DNA of 59,892 nt from DATAXP01 sp036272935 (GCA_036272935.1 DATAXP010000074.1:1-59892), one strand, 5' to 3'; counted from the stretch's first letter, positions 37,266-52,031 are shown. Numbers and translations are program-made. Notes: generated from the sequence alone by a model not told the origin.

Positions 37266-38705
37266 CTACGGCCGTGGCCGTTCCCCTTCGGGCAACCGAA
37301 ATGCCGATAGGCTGCGCAGCTCCAGCGGCGGCGGCGAGTCGGCCGACAGCGATGCCAGCACCTGCTCGAGCCGTCGCCGGGCTGCTTCGACCTCGGCGGA
37401 ATTGCTCGACGACAAATTGTCGTGCTCGTCGCGGTCGGCTTCCACGTCGAACATTTCCCCCGTCGAATACAACTTGAATCGGCGATCGCGCACTACCCGG
37501 CGACGATTGTATTGATTGAAAATCCACTCGCGCGGCGGCTCAGCTCCCGGCAAGCCGCGCAGCACCGCGGCTTGCGACATTCCGTCGAGCGTCACTCCGG
37601 CCGGCTTTGCCACTGCGGCCAGGTCGCATAGCGTCGGCAACACATCCGTAAAATCCGTCAGCGGCACCGTGCGGCCGCCGGGTATCAATGCCGGGCAATT
37701 CGCGACCAGCGCCACGTCGCTGCCCGCCTCGGTGAGCTGATACAGGCCGCCGTGCACGGGCCGTCCACCGCGCTGGGCCACCAGGCTTGGCTCGCTGCCG
37801 TTGTCGCTGGCGACGAACACGATCGTCCGCTCGCGCAGCTTCAACGCATCCAAACGGCCGACGAGTTCGCCGACCAGGCGGTCGGCATAAGCGACCATGT
37901 CGCCGTACATCTCGTGCTCGGAGCGGCCTTCGCCGGGATGTCCCGGCACCGGAACGACGTGCTGCGAAAAACTCTGGCCGTGCGTGAGCACCATCGGGTA
38001 GTACAGCAAGAACGGCTCCTCGCGATGCCGGCTGACAAAATCGAGCGCCCACTGCTGCAACACGTCGGGACCGAATTTGCCATCGTGCCGTTCGCGGCTC
38101 CCGTTGCGCAGCAGCACCGGGTTCCAATAGCGGCTTTCGATGTACTTGTTCAGCTCGCCCAGCGCATCGGCATTGCGGGCCGCGATTGCGGCCTGGAATC
38201 GCCGCCATTCGGGAGCGTCGATCAGATCGCGATCGATGCTGCCGGGCCAGACAATGTGATCATCAAACCCGTGTTGCCGCAGCGCATCGGGCTCGTCGTA
38301 CAAGTTGTTCACCTGCCATTTGCCGACGATCCCGGTCGCGTAGCCCACTTCGCGGAACGGCCGGGCGAGCGCCACCTCGCGCCGCGGATCAAGCCCTCCG
38401 CCGCCATACAGCGCGGCATCGTGGTGCATCACAAAGCCGGTGTGAAAGGAGTACCGCCCGGTTAGCAGCTCGATCCGGCTCGGCCCGCACACCGGGAACG
38501 TGTAGCAGTGCTCGAATCGCACACCGCCGCGAGCCAAAGCGTCGATCTTCGGCGTGCGCCGTTCGTCGCTGCCATAGCAGTCGAACCATTCCTGGCCGCA
38601 GTTGTCGATGAGAATGAAAACGATGTTCGGCCGAGTGGACGGCTCGGCAGCCACTACGACGGCCGCGAAGAGGCAAGCCATCGTGGAAATCATTAACCGA
38701 AGCAT
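37266..38705 (-). CDS. Secreted arylsulfatase-family sulfatase
   Basis: From ATG 38705 the 479-aa protein starts with a signal peptide (ISTMACLFAAVVVAAE). The formylglycine motif is VCGPSRIELLTGR with Cys73, so it is a Cys-type sulfatase needing FGE maturation. The N-terminal metal site reads ILIDNCGQEW: the usual second Asp of the DD pair is Asn (D34, N35). The later metal residues in VFVASDNGSEP are present. Planctomycetes use such enzymes on sulfated polysaccharides; the actual substrate is unknown. It ends the leftward operon that begins with the PSCyt1/DUF1501 pairs, 141 bp after the last DUF1501 gene; a word palindrome lies in that gap. Confidence 0.9.
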   Translation of the reverse strand: MLRLMISTMACLFAAVVVAAEPSTRPNIVFILIDNCGQEWFDCYGSDERRTPKIDALARGGVRFEHCYTFPVCGPSRIELLTGRYSFHTGFVMHHDAALYGGGGLDPRREVALARPFREVGYATGIVGKWQVNNLYDEPDALRQHGFDDHIVWPGSIDRDLIDAPEWRRFQAAIAARNADALGELNKYIESRYWNPVLLRNGSRERHDGKFGPDVLQQWALDFVSRHREEPFLLYYPMVLTHGQSFSQHVVPVPGHPGEGRSEHEMYGDMVAYADRLVGELVGRLDALKLRERTIVFVASDNGSEPSLVAQRGGRPVHGGLYQLTEAGSDVALVANCPALIPGGRTVPLTDFTDVLPTLCDLAAVAKPAGVTLDGMSQAAVLRGLPGAEPPREWIFNQYNRRRVVRDRRFKLYSTGEMFDVEADRDEHDNLSSSNSAEVEAARRRLEQVLASLSADSPPPLELRSLSAFRLPEGERPRP

Positions 38706-38732
38706 CCGAGTTCTCGCACGATCTGCTGAGGT

Positions 38733-38813
38733 ATTGGGTGCCACTGGCTGCTTGCCAGCCAGTGCATGGAAAACGCAACAACACTGGCAGACAAGCTGCC
38801 AGTGGCACTCAAT
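38733..38813. repeat. 32-bp imperfect inverted repeat between DUF1501 gene and sulfatase
   Basis: The arms at 38733-38764 and 38782-38813 match in 28 of 32 positions as reverse complements, around a 17-nt loop. The arm (ATTGGGTGCCACTGGCTGCT...) is closely similar to a sequence at 59013-59043. It looks like a dispersed palindromic element of the genome. Confidence 0.92.
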
Positions 38814-38846
38814 AATTTCCGTGAACTCGAATACTTCAAAAGCCTG

Positions 38847-40304
38847 CTAAGCCACGATCTCGCGGACCACGTTCCCCGCCACGTCGGTCAGGCGGAAGTC
38901 GCGGCCGTTGAAGCGGTACGTGAGCTTCGTGTGATCCATGCCCAGCAGGTGCAGCATCGTGGCGTGCAGATCGTTGATGCTCACGCGGTTGACCGCTGCT
39001 TTGAAGCCGAGTTCGTCGGTTTCGCCATAATGGACGCCGGCCTTCACGCCGCCGCCGGCGAACCAGGTGGTGAAGGCGTGCGGATTGTGATCGCGACCCG
39101 GCTTAGCCGACTTCTGCGCCACCGGCAGCCGGCCGAACTCGCCGCAGCAAACGACGAGCGTCGATTCGAGCAGGCCGCGCTGTTTCAGATCGGTCAGCAG
39201 CGCGGAGATGGGCGTGTCGGTCTCCTCGGCAAACTGCCGGTGGTTGCCGGCGATGTCGATATGGCCGTCCCAACTGCGTTGGTTTTCCATGCCGCCGCTG
39301 TAAATCTGCACGAACCGCACGCCGCGCTCGACCATTCGACGCGCCACGAGCGCTTGCCGCGCAAAATGCGCGCAGCGCTTGTCGTCGAGGCCGTATAACT
39401 TTTTGGTCGCCTCGGGCTCGCCATCGACATCGAACGCTTCGGGGGCCGAGAGCTGCATGCGGTAGGCCAGCTCGAAACTCTCAATCCGCGCGGCCAGCGC
39501 CGCCTCGTCGGGGTTTTGCTGCCGATGTTCGTTGTTCAAGATCCGCAGCAGGTCGAGCTGGCGGCGTTGATCGGCCTGCGACATGTGCGCCAGCGGCTCC
39601 AGGTTGTCGATCGGCGCACCCTGGGCGTTGAGCGCGGTCCCCTGGTAGATGCCCGGCAGGAAGCCGGCGCCCCAATTCGAAGCATGCCCCTTCGGCAGAC
39701 CGCGGCCCAGCGTGTCGTACATCACGACGAACGCCGGCAGGTCCTGGTTTTCGCTGCCCAGCCCGTACGTCACCCATGAGCCGACGCACGGAAAGCCCAT
39801 GCGGCTCATGCCGGTGTTCATCTCGAACAGCGCGGGACTGTGATTGTTCGTTTCGGTGAAGCAGGAATGGATGAATGCCAGGTCGTCGGCGTGCCGGGCC
39901 AGTCCGGGGAAAATTTCGGAAACCCAGGTGCCGCTCGTACCGTGCTGCGCGAACTTGAACGGCGAGCCCATCAACGGGCCAACCGAGTTGGGAAAGAAGC
40001 CAGTGTTGTTGTCGAAGCCGTCGAATGTCTTGCCGTCGCGCTTCGCCAGTTCCGGCTTGTAGTCCCAGGTATCGACCTGGCTTTGGCCGCCGTTCATGAA
40101 CAGCCAGATCACGCTCTTCGCCTTGGCGGGGAAATGCGCCGGCCGCGCGGCCAACGGATTGAGCCGGCGAGCATCTGCCGCGCGGGCGCTGCTTGATTGC
40201 GTCAACAGCCCTTGGCCGTCGAGCAGATCGGCCAAAGCCAGTAATCCGAAGCCTTGTCCGGTGCGGGCCAAGAATTGCCGACGTGAATTCCAGGGAAGGA
40301 TCAT
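38847..40304 (-). CDS. DUF1501 domain protein, Tat-exported
   Basis: The 485-aa protein has a Tat signal (NSRRQFLARTGQGFGLLALADLL) and the DUF1501 body: VIWLFMNGGQSQVDTWDYKP, FPGLARHADDLAFIHSCF, and a C-terminal FGRLPVAQKSAKPGRDHNPHAF. DUF1501 belongs to the alkaline-phosphatase/sulfatase superfamily by fold, but it lacks the formylglycine motif and its reaction is unknown. It follows the PSCyt1/DUF1549/DUF1553 gene closely, as in most planctomycetes, where the two are expected to act together in the periplasm. It is the second of two such pairs in this operon. Confidence 0.93.
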   Translation of the reverse strand: MILPWNSRRQFLARTGQGFGLLALADLLDGQGLLTQSSSARAADARRLNPLAARPAHFPAKAKSVIWLFMNGGQSQVDTWDYKPELAKRDGKTFDGFDNNTGFFPNSVGPLMGSPFKFAQHGTSGTWVSEIFPGLARHADDLAFIHSCFTETNNHSPALFEMNTGMSRMGFPCVGSWVTYGLGSENQDLPAFVVMYDTLGRGLPKGHASNWGAGFLPGIYQGTALNAQGAPIDNLEPLAHMSQADQRRQLDLLRILNNEHRQQNPDEAALAARIESFELAYRMQLSAPEAFDVDGEPEATKKLYGLDDKRCAHFARQALVARRMVERGVRFVQIYSGGMENQRSWDGHIDIAGNHRQFAEETDTPISALLTDLKQRGLLESTLVVCCGEFGRLPVAQKSAKPGRDHNPHAFTTWFAGGGVKAGVHYGETDELGFKAAVNRVSINDLHATMLHLLGMDHTKLTYRFNGRDFRLTDVAGNVVREIVA

Positions 40305-40308
40305 CGTG

Positions 40309-43395
<3,087 letters not shown>

Positions 43396-43410
43396 GGCAG
43401 TGTTTCGCAA

Positions 43411-44870
<1,460 letters not shown>

Positions 44871-44874
<4 letters not shown>

Positions 44875-47800
44875 CCTTTGTTAATCGCTTCGTCCAGGTT
44901 CAATAATGCCGTCGCCACCGCGTACCAGGCAGCGAAATCGGCCGGCGACGTGCCTGCCGGCAACTCGTAAGCAGCAGCCAATTCGCGGGCCGCCTGCGAG
45001 TCGTCTCGCCCGGCAGTCTGTTGAGCGGTAAACAGCCGTCGCAGCGGCTCAAGCTCGTCGGCCCGCGGCGAACGTGCCACGCACAACTGAAACGCATAGC
45101 GCAAGCGATCGTCGAGCGTGGCATCGGGCCGATCAACAACAACGCGCTTGGCCAAGGCCGCGGCCGCTTCGACGTACACCGGGTCGTTCAGCAGCGTGAG
45201 CGCTTGCAGCGGGGTGTTCGACCGCGAGCGGCGCAGCTTGCAGGCGAGCCGGGCAGTAGCATCGAAGTTCACAAAGCTGGGATACGGCGCGCCGCGCTTG
45301 AGCACCACGTAGATGCCACGGCGATAACGGTCCTCGCCGGGGCTGACAACGTAATCGACCTTCGCACCGCCGACCTTCACCCACAGGCCATCGGGCTGAT
45401 ACGGCCGGATCGACGGTCCGCCGCGCTTGGTGCTCAGCAGGCCCGCGATGGCTAGGGCGTTGTCGCGCACCATTTCGGCATCCATGCGAAACCGGGGGCC
45501 GCGAGCATAGAGCAGGTTCTGATCGTCGGCGGCCAGCAGCTCCGGCGTGAGCCGCGACGACTGCCGATACGTGGCACTGGTGACGATCGTGCGCAGCAAA
45601 TGCTTCATGCTCCAGCCGTTGTCCATCAGCTCGACGGCCAACCAATCGAGCAATTCAGGATGCGTCGGCGGCTCTCCCTTGACGCCGAAGTCTTCGACCG
45701 TGGTGACGATCCCGTGTCCGAATAGCTCGGCCCACCAGCGGTTCACCGTTACACGAGCGGTCAGCGGATTGCGGCGATCGACTAGCCAGCGTGCCAGCGC
45801 CAAGCGATCGCGACCCTTGGCCTTTGCCGTTTTGAAGATCGCCGGCGTCGCCGGCTCGACCGCGTCACCGGGGCTGCGGTAGTCGCCGCGCATGAACAGC
45901 GACGTCTGCCGCGGCGCGGGCATCTCTTGCATCACGAGCGTTTCTGGCTGCGGCATCGCGCGCTGGCGGTTCAGCGCAGCGGTGCGCGAGGCTTGTAGTT
46001 GCTTCGTCGCGGCGTCGTCCGCGGCACGGTAGTCGGCAAGCTGTTTGACGTGCTGCGGCTTGCGCTTGGCCGCGGGGAGCTTGAGAATCTTGACGATCTG
46101 CTCGGGGACCGTGGTAGCATGCGGATTGCCGGTCATCGCCGAGAGACGCATTCGGCCGATCGTGCGTCCGCCGCCGAATTGCTGCACCAGGGTGAATGTG
46201 AACGTCGCGCCGTCGGCGTTGCCGACGGGCTCGGCGGTTTCGAACGTGGCCCAGTGCGGCTCGTGGAACTTGGGGGCAATTGCCCAGGCGGTTTTGAGAT
46301 CGTCGTCGATCGCCTTGGCGACGTCGTAGTTGACCTGTGAAAAGTCGGCCGTGGCGTTCGTGAGCTTCACGAGCTTGGGAGCAGCGGCGTCGGCCGTGGC
46401 GATCGTGACGCGAAAATCGTTGAGCACGATGTTCGGCCGATCGGCATCCCCGCGCCCCGGACCGTTGCCTGGCAGCGAGGGATCGGTCAGCGCCTCGAGC
46501 TTGAACGCCGTAATGCCGGTGCGATTGGTGCGCACCGTGACGATGTACGTGTCGGTGTCGGGCGGATCGTCGACCAGCAGCACCGATTGATCGTCTTGCG
46601 GTTTCGAACCGACGCCGGCGGTCGACTCGAACTCGGCAATCTCCAGCAGATGCGTTTCCGCCTCGGTGCCAATCGCCTCGCGCAGCTCGTCGGCCCACGC
46701 AGCCAGGTCGGTCTCGATCTCTTTGCGCCGTGAGGCAATTTGCTTGTCCAGCTCGGCAATGGTTTTCGCCAGCGCCTTCCGCTCGGCGTCATGGTCCGGG
46801 TCGGCCAGGGGCATTTTCGGGCCAAGGAACGCGATCGACCCGGGGACGCTCGGATTCTTCCGGTCGGCCTCGAGCGCCGTGTTATTGAAGAACGCGAACA
46901 GGCCGTAGTAGTCGCGTTGCGTGAAGGGGTCGTACTTGTGGTTGTGGCACTGGGCGCATTCGAGCGTCGCTCCGAGCCACACGTAGCCCACGGTGTTTAC
47001 GCGGTCGATCACCTGGTTGACGCGCGTCTCTTCGGGTTCGGAACCCGCTTCGACGTTTGTCGGCGAGCAGCGATTGAATCCCGTGGCGATCTTCTGCGCT
47101 TCGGTGGCGCCGGGGAGCAGGTCGCCGGCGAGCTGCTCGATCGTGAACTGGTCGAACGGCATGTCGGCATTCAGCGCATCAACCACCCAATCGCGATATG
47201 CCCACAGCGAATGCAGATCGTCGCGCTGGAAGCCGTGCGAGTCGGCGTAGCGGGCGGCATCGAGCCAGGGGCGCGCCCAGCGCTGGCCGAACTCGGGGGC
47301 CGCCAGCAACCGATCGACCACGCGCTCATAAGCGCCGGGGCTGGTGTCGGCCAGGAATGTTTCGATTTCGGCGGGGCTTGGCGGCAGACCGACGAGATCG
47401 AGATGCAGCCGTCGCAGCAGCACCGCGCGATCCGCCTCGGGCGAGGCAGACAGTTCTTCGGTATCGAGCCGCGTGAGAACAAAACGATCGATGGCGTTTT
47501 GCGGCCAGGCCTTGTTCTTGGTCGCGGGTGCCCGCGGGCGCTCGGGAGCCACGTAGGCCCAATGGGGACGCTCGTCGATGTGCTCCGGCCACTTTGCCCC
47601 TTGGTTGATCCAAACGCGCAGCACGTTCACCTGGGGGACAGTGAGCCGGGCGCCGCGAGCCGGCATCACCGAATCGTCGTCCTTCGGCAACACCACTCTG
47701 GCATACAGCTCGCTGTGCTCGGCATCGCCGGGGATGATGGTCGAACCGCTGTCGCCGCCGCGCAGGGCATCCTCGCGGCGATCGAGCCGCAGCTCGCCCT

Positions 47801-47996
47801 CTTGCCGGTCGGGGCCGTGACATTCCAGGCACGACCGCTTGAGTATCGGATACACGTCGCGCGAAAAGTCGATCGGGCGAAGCGTCTTTGGTTTCTCAGC
47901 CGCGAACGCTACCGAAGCTGCGAAGCTTCCGACCAGCGCAGCGACCCACAGAACATGAACCCGGGATAAACTGCGCACGCGGGGCACTCCGGCCAA
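44871..47996 (-). CDS. PSCyt1-DUF1549-DUF1553 planctomycete cytochrome protein (first pair)
   Basis: The product has up to 1041 residues, with a signal peptide (HVLWVAALVGSFAASVAFAAE) and the PSCyt1 haem site CLECH near residues 56-60, then MPARGARLT with the Met ligand. DUF1549 follows (PPSPAEIETFLADTSPGAYERVVDRLL, FGQRWARPWLDAARYADSHG), a long coiled region (AERKALAKTIAELDKQIASRRKEIE), a beta-rich middle part (FTFTLVQQFGGGRTIGRMRLS) and DUF1553 (ALARWLVDRRNPLTARVTVNRWWAELFGHGI). The start is uncertain: TTG 47996 opens the frame, GTG 47987 and GTG 47978 are alternatives; no clear ribosome binding site decides. It is divergent from the PhoD-like gene. Confidence 0.92.
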
Positions 47997-48141
47997 ATTC
48001 GATGCGTCAAAAGGCTGGGCGTCAAAACACTGGGCGACAAATCGCTGGACCCAGGACGCTGGGGCAGGCAGACTCTTAATTTACCCGGTCGATTCTGGGG
48101 CGGCAACAAAATCGTTGGCGAGCGCCGAGCGTCAGGTGGGC

Positions 48142-49587
48142 ATGAGCATGGGAAATCGCAACCTCCGCCGCGGAATCAGCCGCCGACAATTTGTCGTGCG
48201 CTCGGCCACGGCGACCACGACGGCCGCCAACCTGGGGCGATCGCAAGCTGCGGAACCCACTGCCGCGGCGGGGCCTGGCCTGGCAATGGGGACGCGCGTC
48301 GGCGAGGTGACCGATACCAGCGCGATTGTCTGGGCGCGGCTGACCGCCAGGCCGTCGCGTAATGCCGACGGGCCGAAGTTTGTCGGTCATGTCAACCGCA
48401 AGGAGGAACAGCCGCCGATCGACAATGTTGACGCGCTGTTTGGGGCTTGCCCCGGGATGGCCGGCCGGCTGCGGGTGCGCTATCGGCCGCGCAAAGTCAC
48501 CGGCGAATGGCCTGCGACCCCGTGGGCCGACGTGTCGGGCGAGACCGACTTTTCGCACCAGTTTCCGTTGGTCGGTCTGAGCCCGGCGACGCCTTACGAG
48601 TTTGAAATCGACACCACGCCGGAGGCGACCATTGGCCGTGGACGATTCGAGACGGCGCCAGCGGCCGCGACGCCCGCCGAAGTTTGCTTCTGTGTGACCA
48701 CGTGCCTGATGGTCGCTGATCTGGACCACGAAGACGGTTTTCAGATTTTTCCCGCTATGCAGGCACTCGAACCGCGGTTCGTGGTGTTCACGGGGGACAG
48801 TGTTTACTTCGACAGCGAGCGACCGCGGGCCGAGAGCATCGAGCTGGCGCGTTACCATTGGCAGCGAATGTACAGCCTGCCGCGGCACACGGAGCTGCTG
48901 CGCAAGGTGGCGAGCTATTGGGAAAAGGACGACCACGACACCCACAGCGACGACTCGTGGCCGGCGATGAGGCCGATGGGCACGTTCACGTTCGCCCAAG
49001 GGCAGCAGGTGTATCACGAATACGTGCCGTTGGCGGGGCGCCTGTATCGCACGTTCCGCTGGGGGAGCGGCTTGCAAGTCTGGTTCACCGACGGTCGCGA
49101 TTTCCGTTCGCCGAACAACATGCCCGACGGTCCCGACAAGACCATTTGGGGCGTGGAGCAAAAAGCGTGGCTGAAGCAAACACTCGCCACCAGCGCCGCG
49201 CGGTGGAAAGTGCTGGTGAGTCCCACGCCGATTGTCGGCCCGGATCGAAAAACCAAGAACGACAACCACTCGAACGCCGGGTTCACGCACGAGGGGGACG
49301 AGTTTCGCCAGTGGGTGCGCGACAACGTGGCGGGCAATTTCTTCGTGGTCTGCGGCGACCGGCATTGGCAGTATCACTCGGTGCACCCCGCCACCGGCCT
49401 GAACGAGTTTGCCTGCGGGCCCGGCAGCGACGTGCATGCCAGTGGTTCGCCGGGATACAACGCGGCGTACCACAAGTTTCATCGCGTGAAGGGGGGCTTC
49501 CTGTCGGTCTTGGCGTCGCCCGAGCGCATTTCGTTCCGGCATCACGATGTCCGCGGCCAGATCGTTTACCAATGGCAACCAGGATAG
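48142..49587 (+). CDS. PhoD-like (alkaline phosphatase D) metallophosphatase, Tat-exported
   Basis: The product carries a twin-arginine signal (GISRRQFVVRSATATTTAA). The N-terminal segment has the PhoD beta domain (RVGEVTDTSAIVWARL, PLVGLSPATPYEFEID). The catalytic domain has VFTGDSVYFDSERP with an Asp-x-x-x-Tyr/Asp-type metal site, HSNAGF, and VCGDRHWQYHS near the C-terminus. PhoD enzymes hydrolyse phosphodiesters and monoesters using iron and calcium. ATG 48142 (MSMGNRN) is the start; a TTG 27 nt upstream opens the frame. It is followed after 8 nt by a sulfatase, so the two form an operon divergent from the PSCyt1 pairs. Confidence 0.9.
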   Translation: MSMGNRNLRRGISRRQFVVRSATATTTAANLGRSQAAEPTAAAGPGLAMGTRVGEVTDTSAIVWARLTARPSRNADGPKFVGHVNRKEEQPPIDNVDALFGACPGMAGRLRVRYRPRKVTGEWPATPWADVSGETDFSHQFPLVGLSPATPYEFEIDTTPEATIGRGRFETAPAAATPAEVCFCVTTCLMVADLDHEDGFQIFPAMQALEPRFVVFTGDSVYFDSERPRAESIELARYHWQRMYSLPRHTELLRKVASYWEKDDHDTHSDDSWPAMRPMGTFTFAQGQQVYHEYVPLAGRLYRTFRWGSGLQVWFTDGRDFRSPNNMPDGPDKTIWGVEQKAWLKQTLATSAARWKVLVSPTPIVGPDRKTKNDNHSNAGFTHEGDEFRQWVRDNVAGNFFVVCGDRHWQYHSVHPATGLNEFACGPGSDVHASGSPGYNAAYHKFHRVKGGFLSVLASPERISFRHHDVRGQIVYQWQPG

Positions 49588-49595
49588 AGATCGCT

Positions 49596-51047
49596 ATGCA
49601 ACGCACTTCGTTTTTGTCGATCGTCGTTTTCGTGGCCGCGCAAGTAATTGGCGCCGCCGCGTTCGCCGCCGATCGGCCCAACATTCTGTTCCTGCTTTCC
49701 GATGATCACAGCTATCCGTATCTCGGCTGCTACGGCTATGCCGGGGTGCGCACGCCGAATCTCGATCGGTTTGCCTCCGAAGGACTGCGGTGCGACCGGA
49801 TGTTCGTCACCTGTCCGCAGTGCGTGCCGTCGCGCGCATCGCTGATGACCGGCCAGTCGCCGGTCGCGGTGCGCATGGTACGGTTCACCTCGCCGCTGCC
49901 GGCCGATGTGCGCGGCTTGCCCGATCTATTGCGCGACGAGGCGGGCTACTTCACCGGCGTTGGCGGGAGAACGTACCACCTTGATGGTCCGCCAGCGGTC
50001 GGCAAGAACGCCGGCGAGGTGACGAACGAGGTGTTCGAACGTTACCACCTGCGGCGGTTCAAGGACCGGGTGGATTACATGGAGCTGCCGCCGGGCAAGG
50101 CGGGCTGGAAGCAATACGGCGATCATCTCACGAAGTTCCTCGATGCGGCGCCCAAGGACAAACCGTGGTTCTTCTGGCTCGGCTTCAGCGATCCGCATCA
50201 TCCTTGGACGACACAAGGTGCCGACGGTTCGCCCGATCCGAACAAGATCACGCTGCCGCCGTACTTGCCCGATCTGCCGGGAGTACGCGAGGACCTGGCT
50301 CGGTACCTGGCCGAGATCGAGCATCTCGACGGTGACGTGCAGAACGTGCTCGATGTGCTGCGCGAGCGGGGATTTGCCGACAACACACTCGTCGTATTCA
50401 TGGGCGATAACGGCATGGCGCTGCCGCACGGCAAGGGTTCGCTGTACGACCCGGGGATCGCGGTGCCGCTGCTGGTGCGTTGGCCGGGAGTGGTGAAGCC
50501 GGGTACGGCGACCAAGGAGTTGATCTCGGGCGAAGATTTCGCCCCGACGATGCTCGAAGCAGCGGACGTGAAACCCACGAAGCAAATGAGCGGGCAGAGT
50601 TACCTTGCGCTGCTGCGCGGCGAGCCGTTCGAGGGACGCAAGTACATTTTCGCCGAGCGCGGACCGCATGGCGGCGACGGCGGCATGACCCCAGACGTAT
50701 TGGCCGCAACGTTCGACCTGTCGCGCTGTGCGCGTTCGGATCGGTACAAGCTGATTTACAACTGCACGCCGCATCAGCGCGTTGCGCCGGTCGACAGCCG
50801 CGGCGATCCAAGCTGGCAGCAAATGACGGCAGCCAACGAAGCGGGGATGCTTGCCGCTCCGTTCGTCGGCACGTATTTCACCTCGCCGCGGCGGACGTTC
50901 GAGCTGTACGACCTGGACCAGGATCCCGGCGAATTGAACAACCTGATCGGCAAGGCGGAAGTACGCGACGCCGAGCGCAAACTGAAGTATGCGCTGAGCG
51001 AGAAAATGATTCTCGACTGGGACTTCTTGCCGCTGCCGCTGCGCTGA
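49596..51047 (+). CDS. Secreted arylsulfatase-family sulfatase
   Basis: The 483-aa product has a signal peptide (SFLSIVVFVAAQVIGAAAF) and the full sulfatase signature: the metal pair in LFLLSDDHSYPY (D36, D37), the formylglycine motif CVPSRASLMTG with Cys76, and VVFMGDNGMALPHGKGSLYD further on with the other metal ligands. The C-terminal half ends in the family segment FELYDLDQDPGELNNL. It should be an FGE-dependent sulfatase for an extracellular sulfate ester, with the substrate unknown. Unlike the other sulfatase in the window, its metal site is canonical. It lies in an operon with the PhoD-like gene. Confidence 0.94.
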   Translation: MQRTSFLSIVVFVAAQVIGAAAFAADRPNILFLLSDDHSYPYLGCYGYAGVRTPNLDRFASEGLRCDRMFVTCPQCVPSRASLMTGQSPVAVRMVRFTSPLPADVRGLPDLLRDEAGYFTGVGGRTYHLDGPPAVGKNAGEVTNEVFERYHLRRFKDRVDYMELPPGKAGWKQYGDHLTKFLDAAPKDKPWFFWLGFSDPHHPWTTQGADGSPDPNKITLPPYLPDLPGVREDLARYLAEIEHLDGDVQNVLDVLRERGFADNTLVVFMGDNGMALPHGKGSLYDPGIAVPLLVRWPGVVKPGTATKELISGEDFAPTMLEAADVKPTKQMSGQSYLALLRGEPFEGRKYIFAERGPHGGDGGMTPDVLAATFDLSRCARSDRYKLIYNCTPHQRVAPVDSRGDPSWQQMTAANEAGMLAAPFVGTYFTSPRRTFELYDLDQDPGELNNLIGKAEVRDAERKLKYALSEKMILDWDFLPLPLR

Positions 51048-51057
51048 CGGGCAGCAA

Positions 51058-51158
51058 AGGATCACGAAAGTACGAAAGGCTTAAAACACGAAACGGAACG
51101 GATGCACGCAGAGGATCTGCCGCTTTCGTGCCTTTTGTTTTTCGTGTGTCGTGATCCT
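51058..51158. repeat. Long imperfect word palindrome after the sulfatase gene
   Basis: The left part (AGGATCACGAAAGTACGAAAG...) and the right part (...CTTTCGTGCCTTTTG and TTTTCGTGTGTCGTGATCCT) are reverse complements built of AAAGCACGAAA-like words, around a 27-nt centre. It lies 11 bp after the sulfatase stop, where a transcript end would fold into a long hairpin. Confidence 0.88.
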
Positions 51159-51171
51159 CCGAACCGCTGAT

Positions 51172-51222
51172 AAAACAAGCCGGGCCTTCGTGGCACACAT
51201 TGGTGATCGACGAAGGCCCGGC
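51172..51222 (-). terminator. Terminator of the small lipoprotein gene
   Basis: On the minus strand a 13-bp stem (arms at 51210-51222 and 51179-51191) with an 18-nt loop is followed by TTGTTTTA. It lies 30 bp after the lipoprotein stop codon. Confidence 0.8.
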
Positions 51223-51251
51223 CATGCGAACGTTCGCGCTCGACGGTGCTC

Positions 51252-51428
51252 CTACGGAGTCGCCGGCGGATTCTTGCCCGACTTTTCGACGGTCGTTTCG
51301 GACGTCTGCGTCGTAGTTCCGCCGGGCGTCGAGGAGGTTTCTTTCTTCGTGCTGGAGCTCTTTTCCGCACAGCCGATGAACATGGCCGAACAAACTACCG
51401 CCAGCATCGCAAGTCGTACCGCTTTCAT
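51252..51428 (-). CDS. Small lipoprotein, 58 aa
   Basis: The frame from ATG 51428 gives MKAVRLAMLAVVCSAMFIGC with a lipobox-like end (MFIG-C at residue 20), then a Ser/Thr/Lys-rich, likely disordered 38-residue tail ending NPPATP. It fits a bacterial prolipoprotein processed at Cys20. No function is inferred. It is followed by a clear terminator, which supports it being a real gene; small Ser/Thr-rich lipoproteins of this kind are common in planctomycetes. Confidence 0.7.
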   Translation of the reverse strand: MKAVRLAMLAVVCSAMFIGCAEKSSSTKKETSSTPGGTTTQTSETTVEKSGKNPPATP

Positions 51429-51497
51429 GTTCCAATCTCCAAGTTGTCAAAGTTCGAAAAACACTGCATCTCGTCCTGCCGATGTTCGCTGCTTGTC

Positions 51498-52031
51498 TCA
51501 GCCTTCGCCCAGTGCCACGGGCTCTGCGCCGGCCTCGGTGATGATTTGTTCGGCTCGCGCCAGTCGCTGGGCGGCGTTGGGGCCATGCGGCTCAGCGGCG
51601 ACGAGAATCTTCCCTTGGACGACCGCCTGGTTGTAGTAGTTCGCTAGCTCCTTTTCGACGCCGCGCGTCATCATCGCCCCGACCAGGCCGCCGACGATTG
51701 CGCCGGCCCAGGCTGCGATGCCCCCGGAGGCCAGCAGGGCAACGCCGCCAGTCAAGGCAGCCCCCGCGACCACCGTCAGTCCACCTAGCGCCGCGCCCAA
51801 TGCTCCACCCGCGGCAATGGCCGCCGGTGCGTAGGTGCCCGCGGGTTCTTGGTGCTCGAAGCTGCGAAAATGCTCGTGCTCGGGCGATTCGGCCGAGCAG
51901 AGCACCGTGATCTCCTCGACGGTGAAACCGGCTCGCAACAGCTCGTCGATCGCGTGATCGGCTGCGGCGGCCGTCAAAAAGACGCCGACACGGATCGGCT
52001 TGTCCGAAGCACTGGTCTGATTGGCAGTCAT
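51498..52031 (-). CDS. Glycine-zipper general-stress-like protein
   Basis: The 177-aa product has an N-terminal soluble alpha/beta part (IRVGVFLTAAAADHAIDELLRAGFTVEEITVLC) like the DUF1269/general-stress 17M type domain, and a long Ala/Gly-rich zipper (GGALGAALGGLTVVAGAALTGG, GGIAAWAGAIVGGLVGAMM) that could insert in a membrane. A short soluble C-terminus (VQGKILVAAEPHGPNAAQRLARAEQII) follows. There is no signal peptide, so the zipper itself is the likely membrane part. It stands 70 bp from the small lipoprotein and 41 bp from the PRC-barrel gene in the same direction. Confidence 0.8.
   Translation of the reverse strand: MTANQTSASDKPIRVGVFLTAAAADHAIDELLRAGFTVEEITVLCSAESPEHEHFRSFEHQEPAGTYAPAAIAAGGALGAALGGLTVVAGAALTGGVALLASGGIAAWAGAIVGGLVGAMMTRGVEKELANYYNQAVVQGKILVAAEPHGPNAAQRLARAEQIITEAGAEPVALGEG

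Noticed and set aside
51898..52031. A universal stress protein (UspA) domain at the N-terminus of the glycine-zipper protein
   Set aside because: The ATP-binding G-x2-G-x9-G-S/T motif is missing, and the domain fits the DUF1269/general-stress type better.
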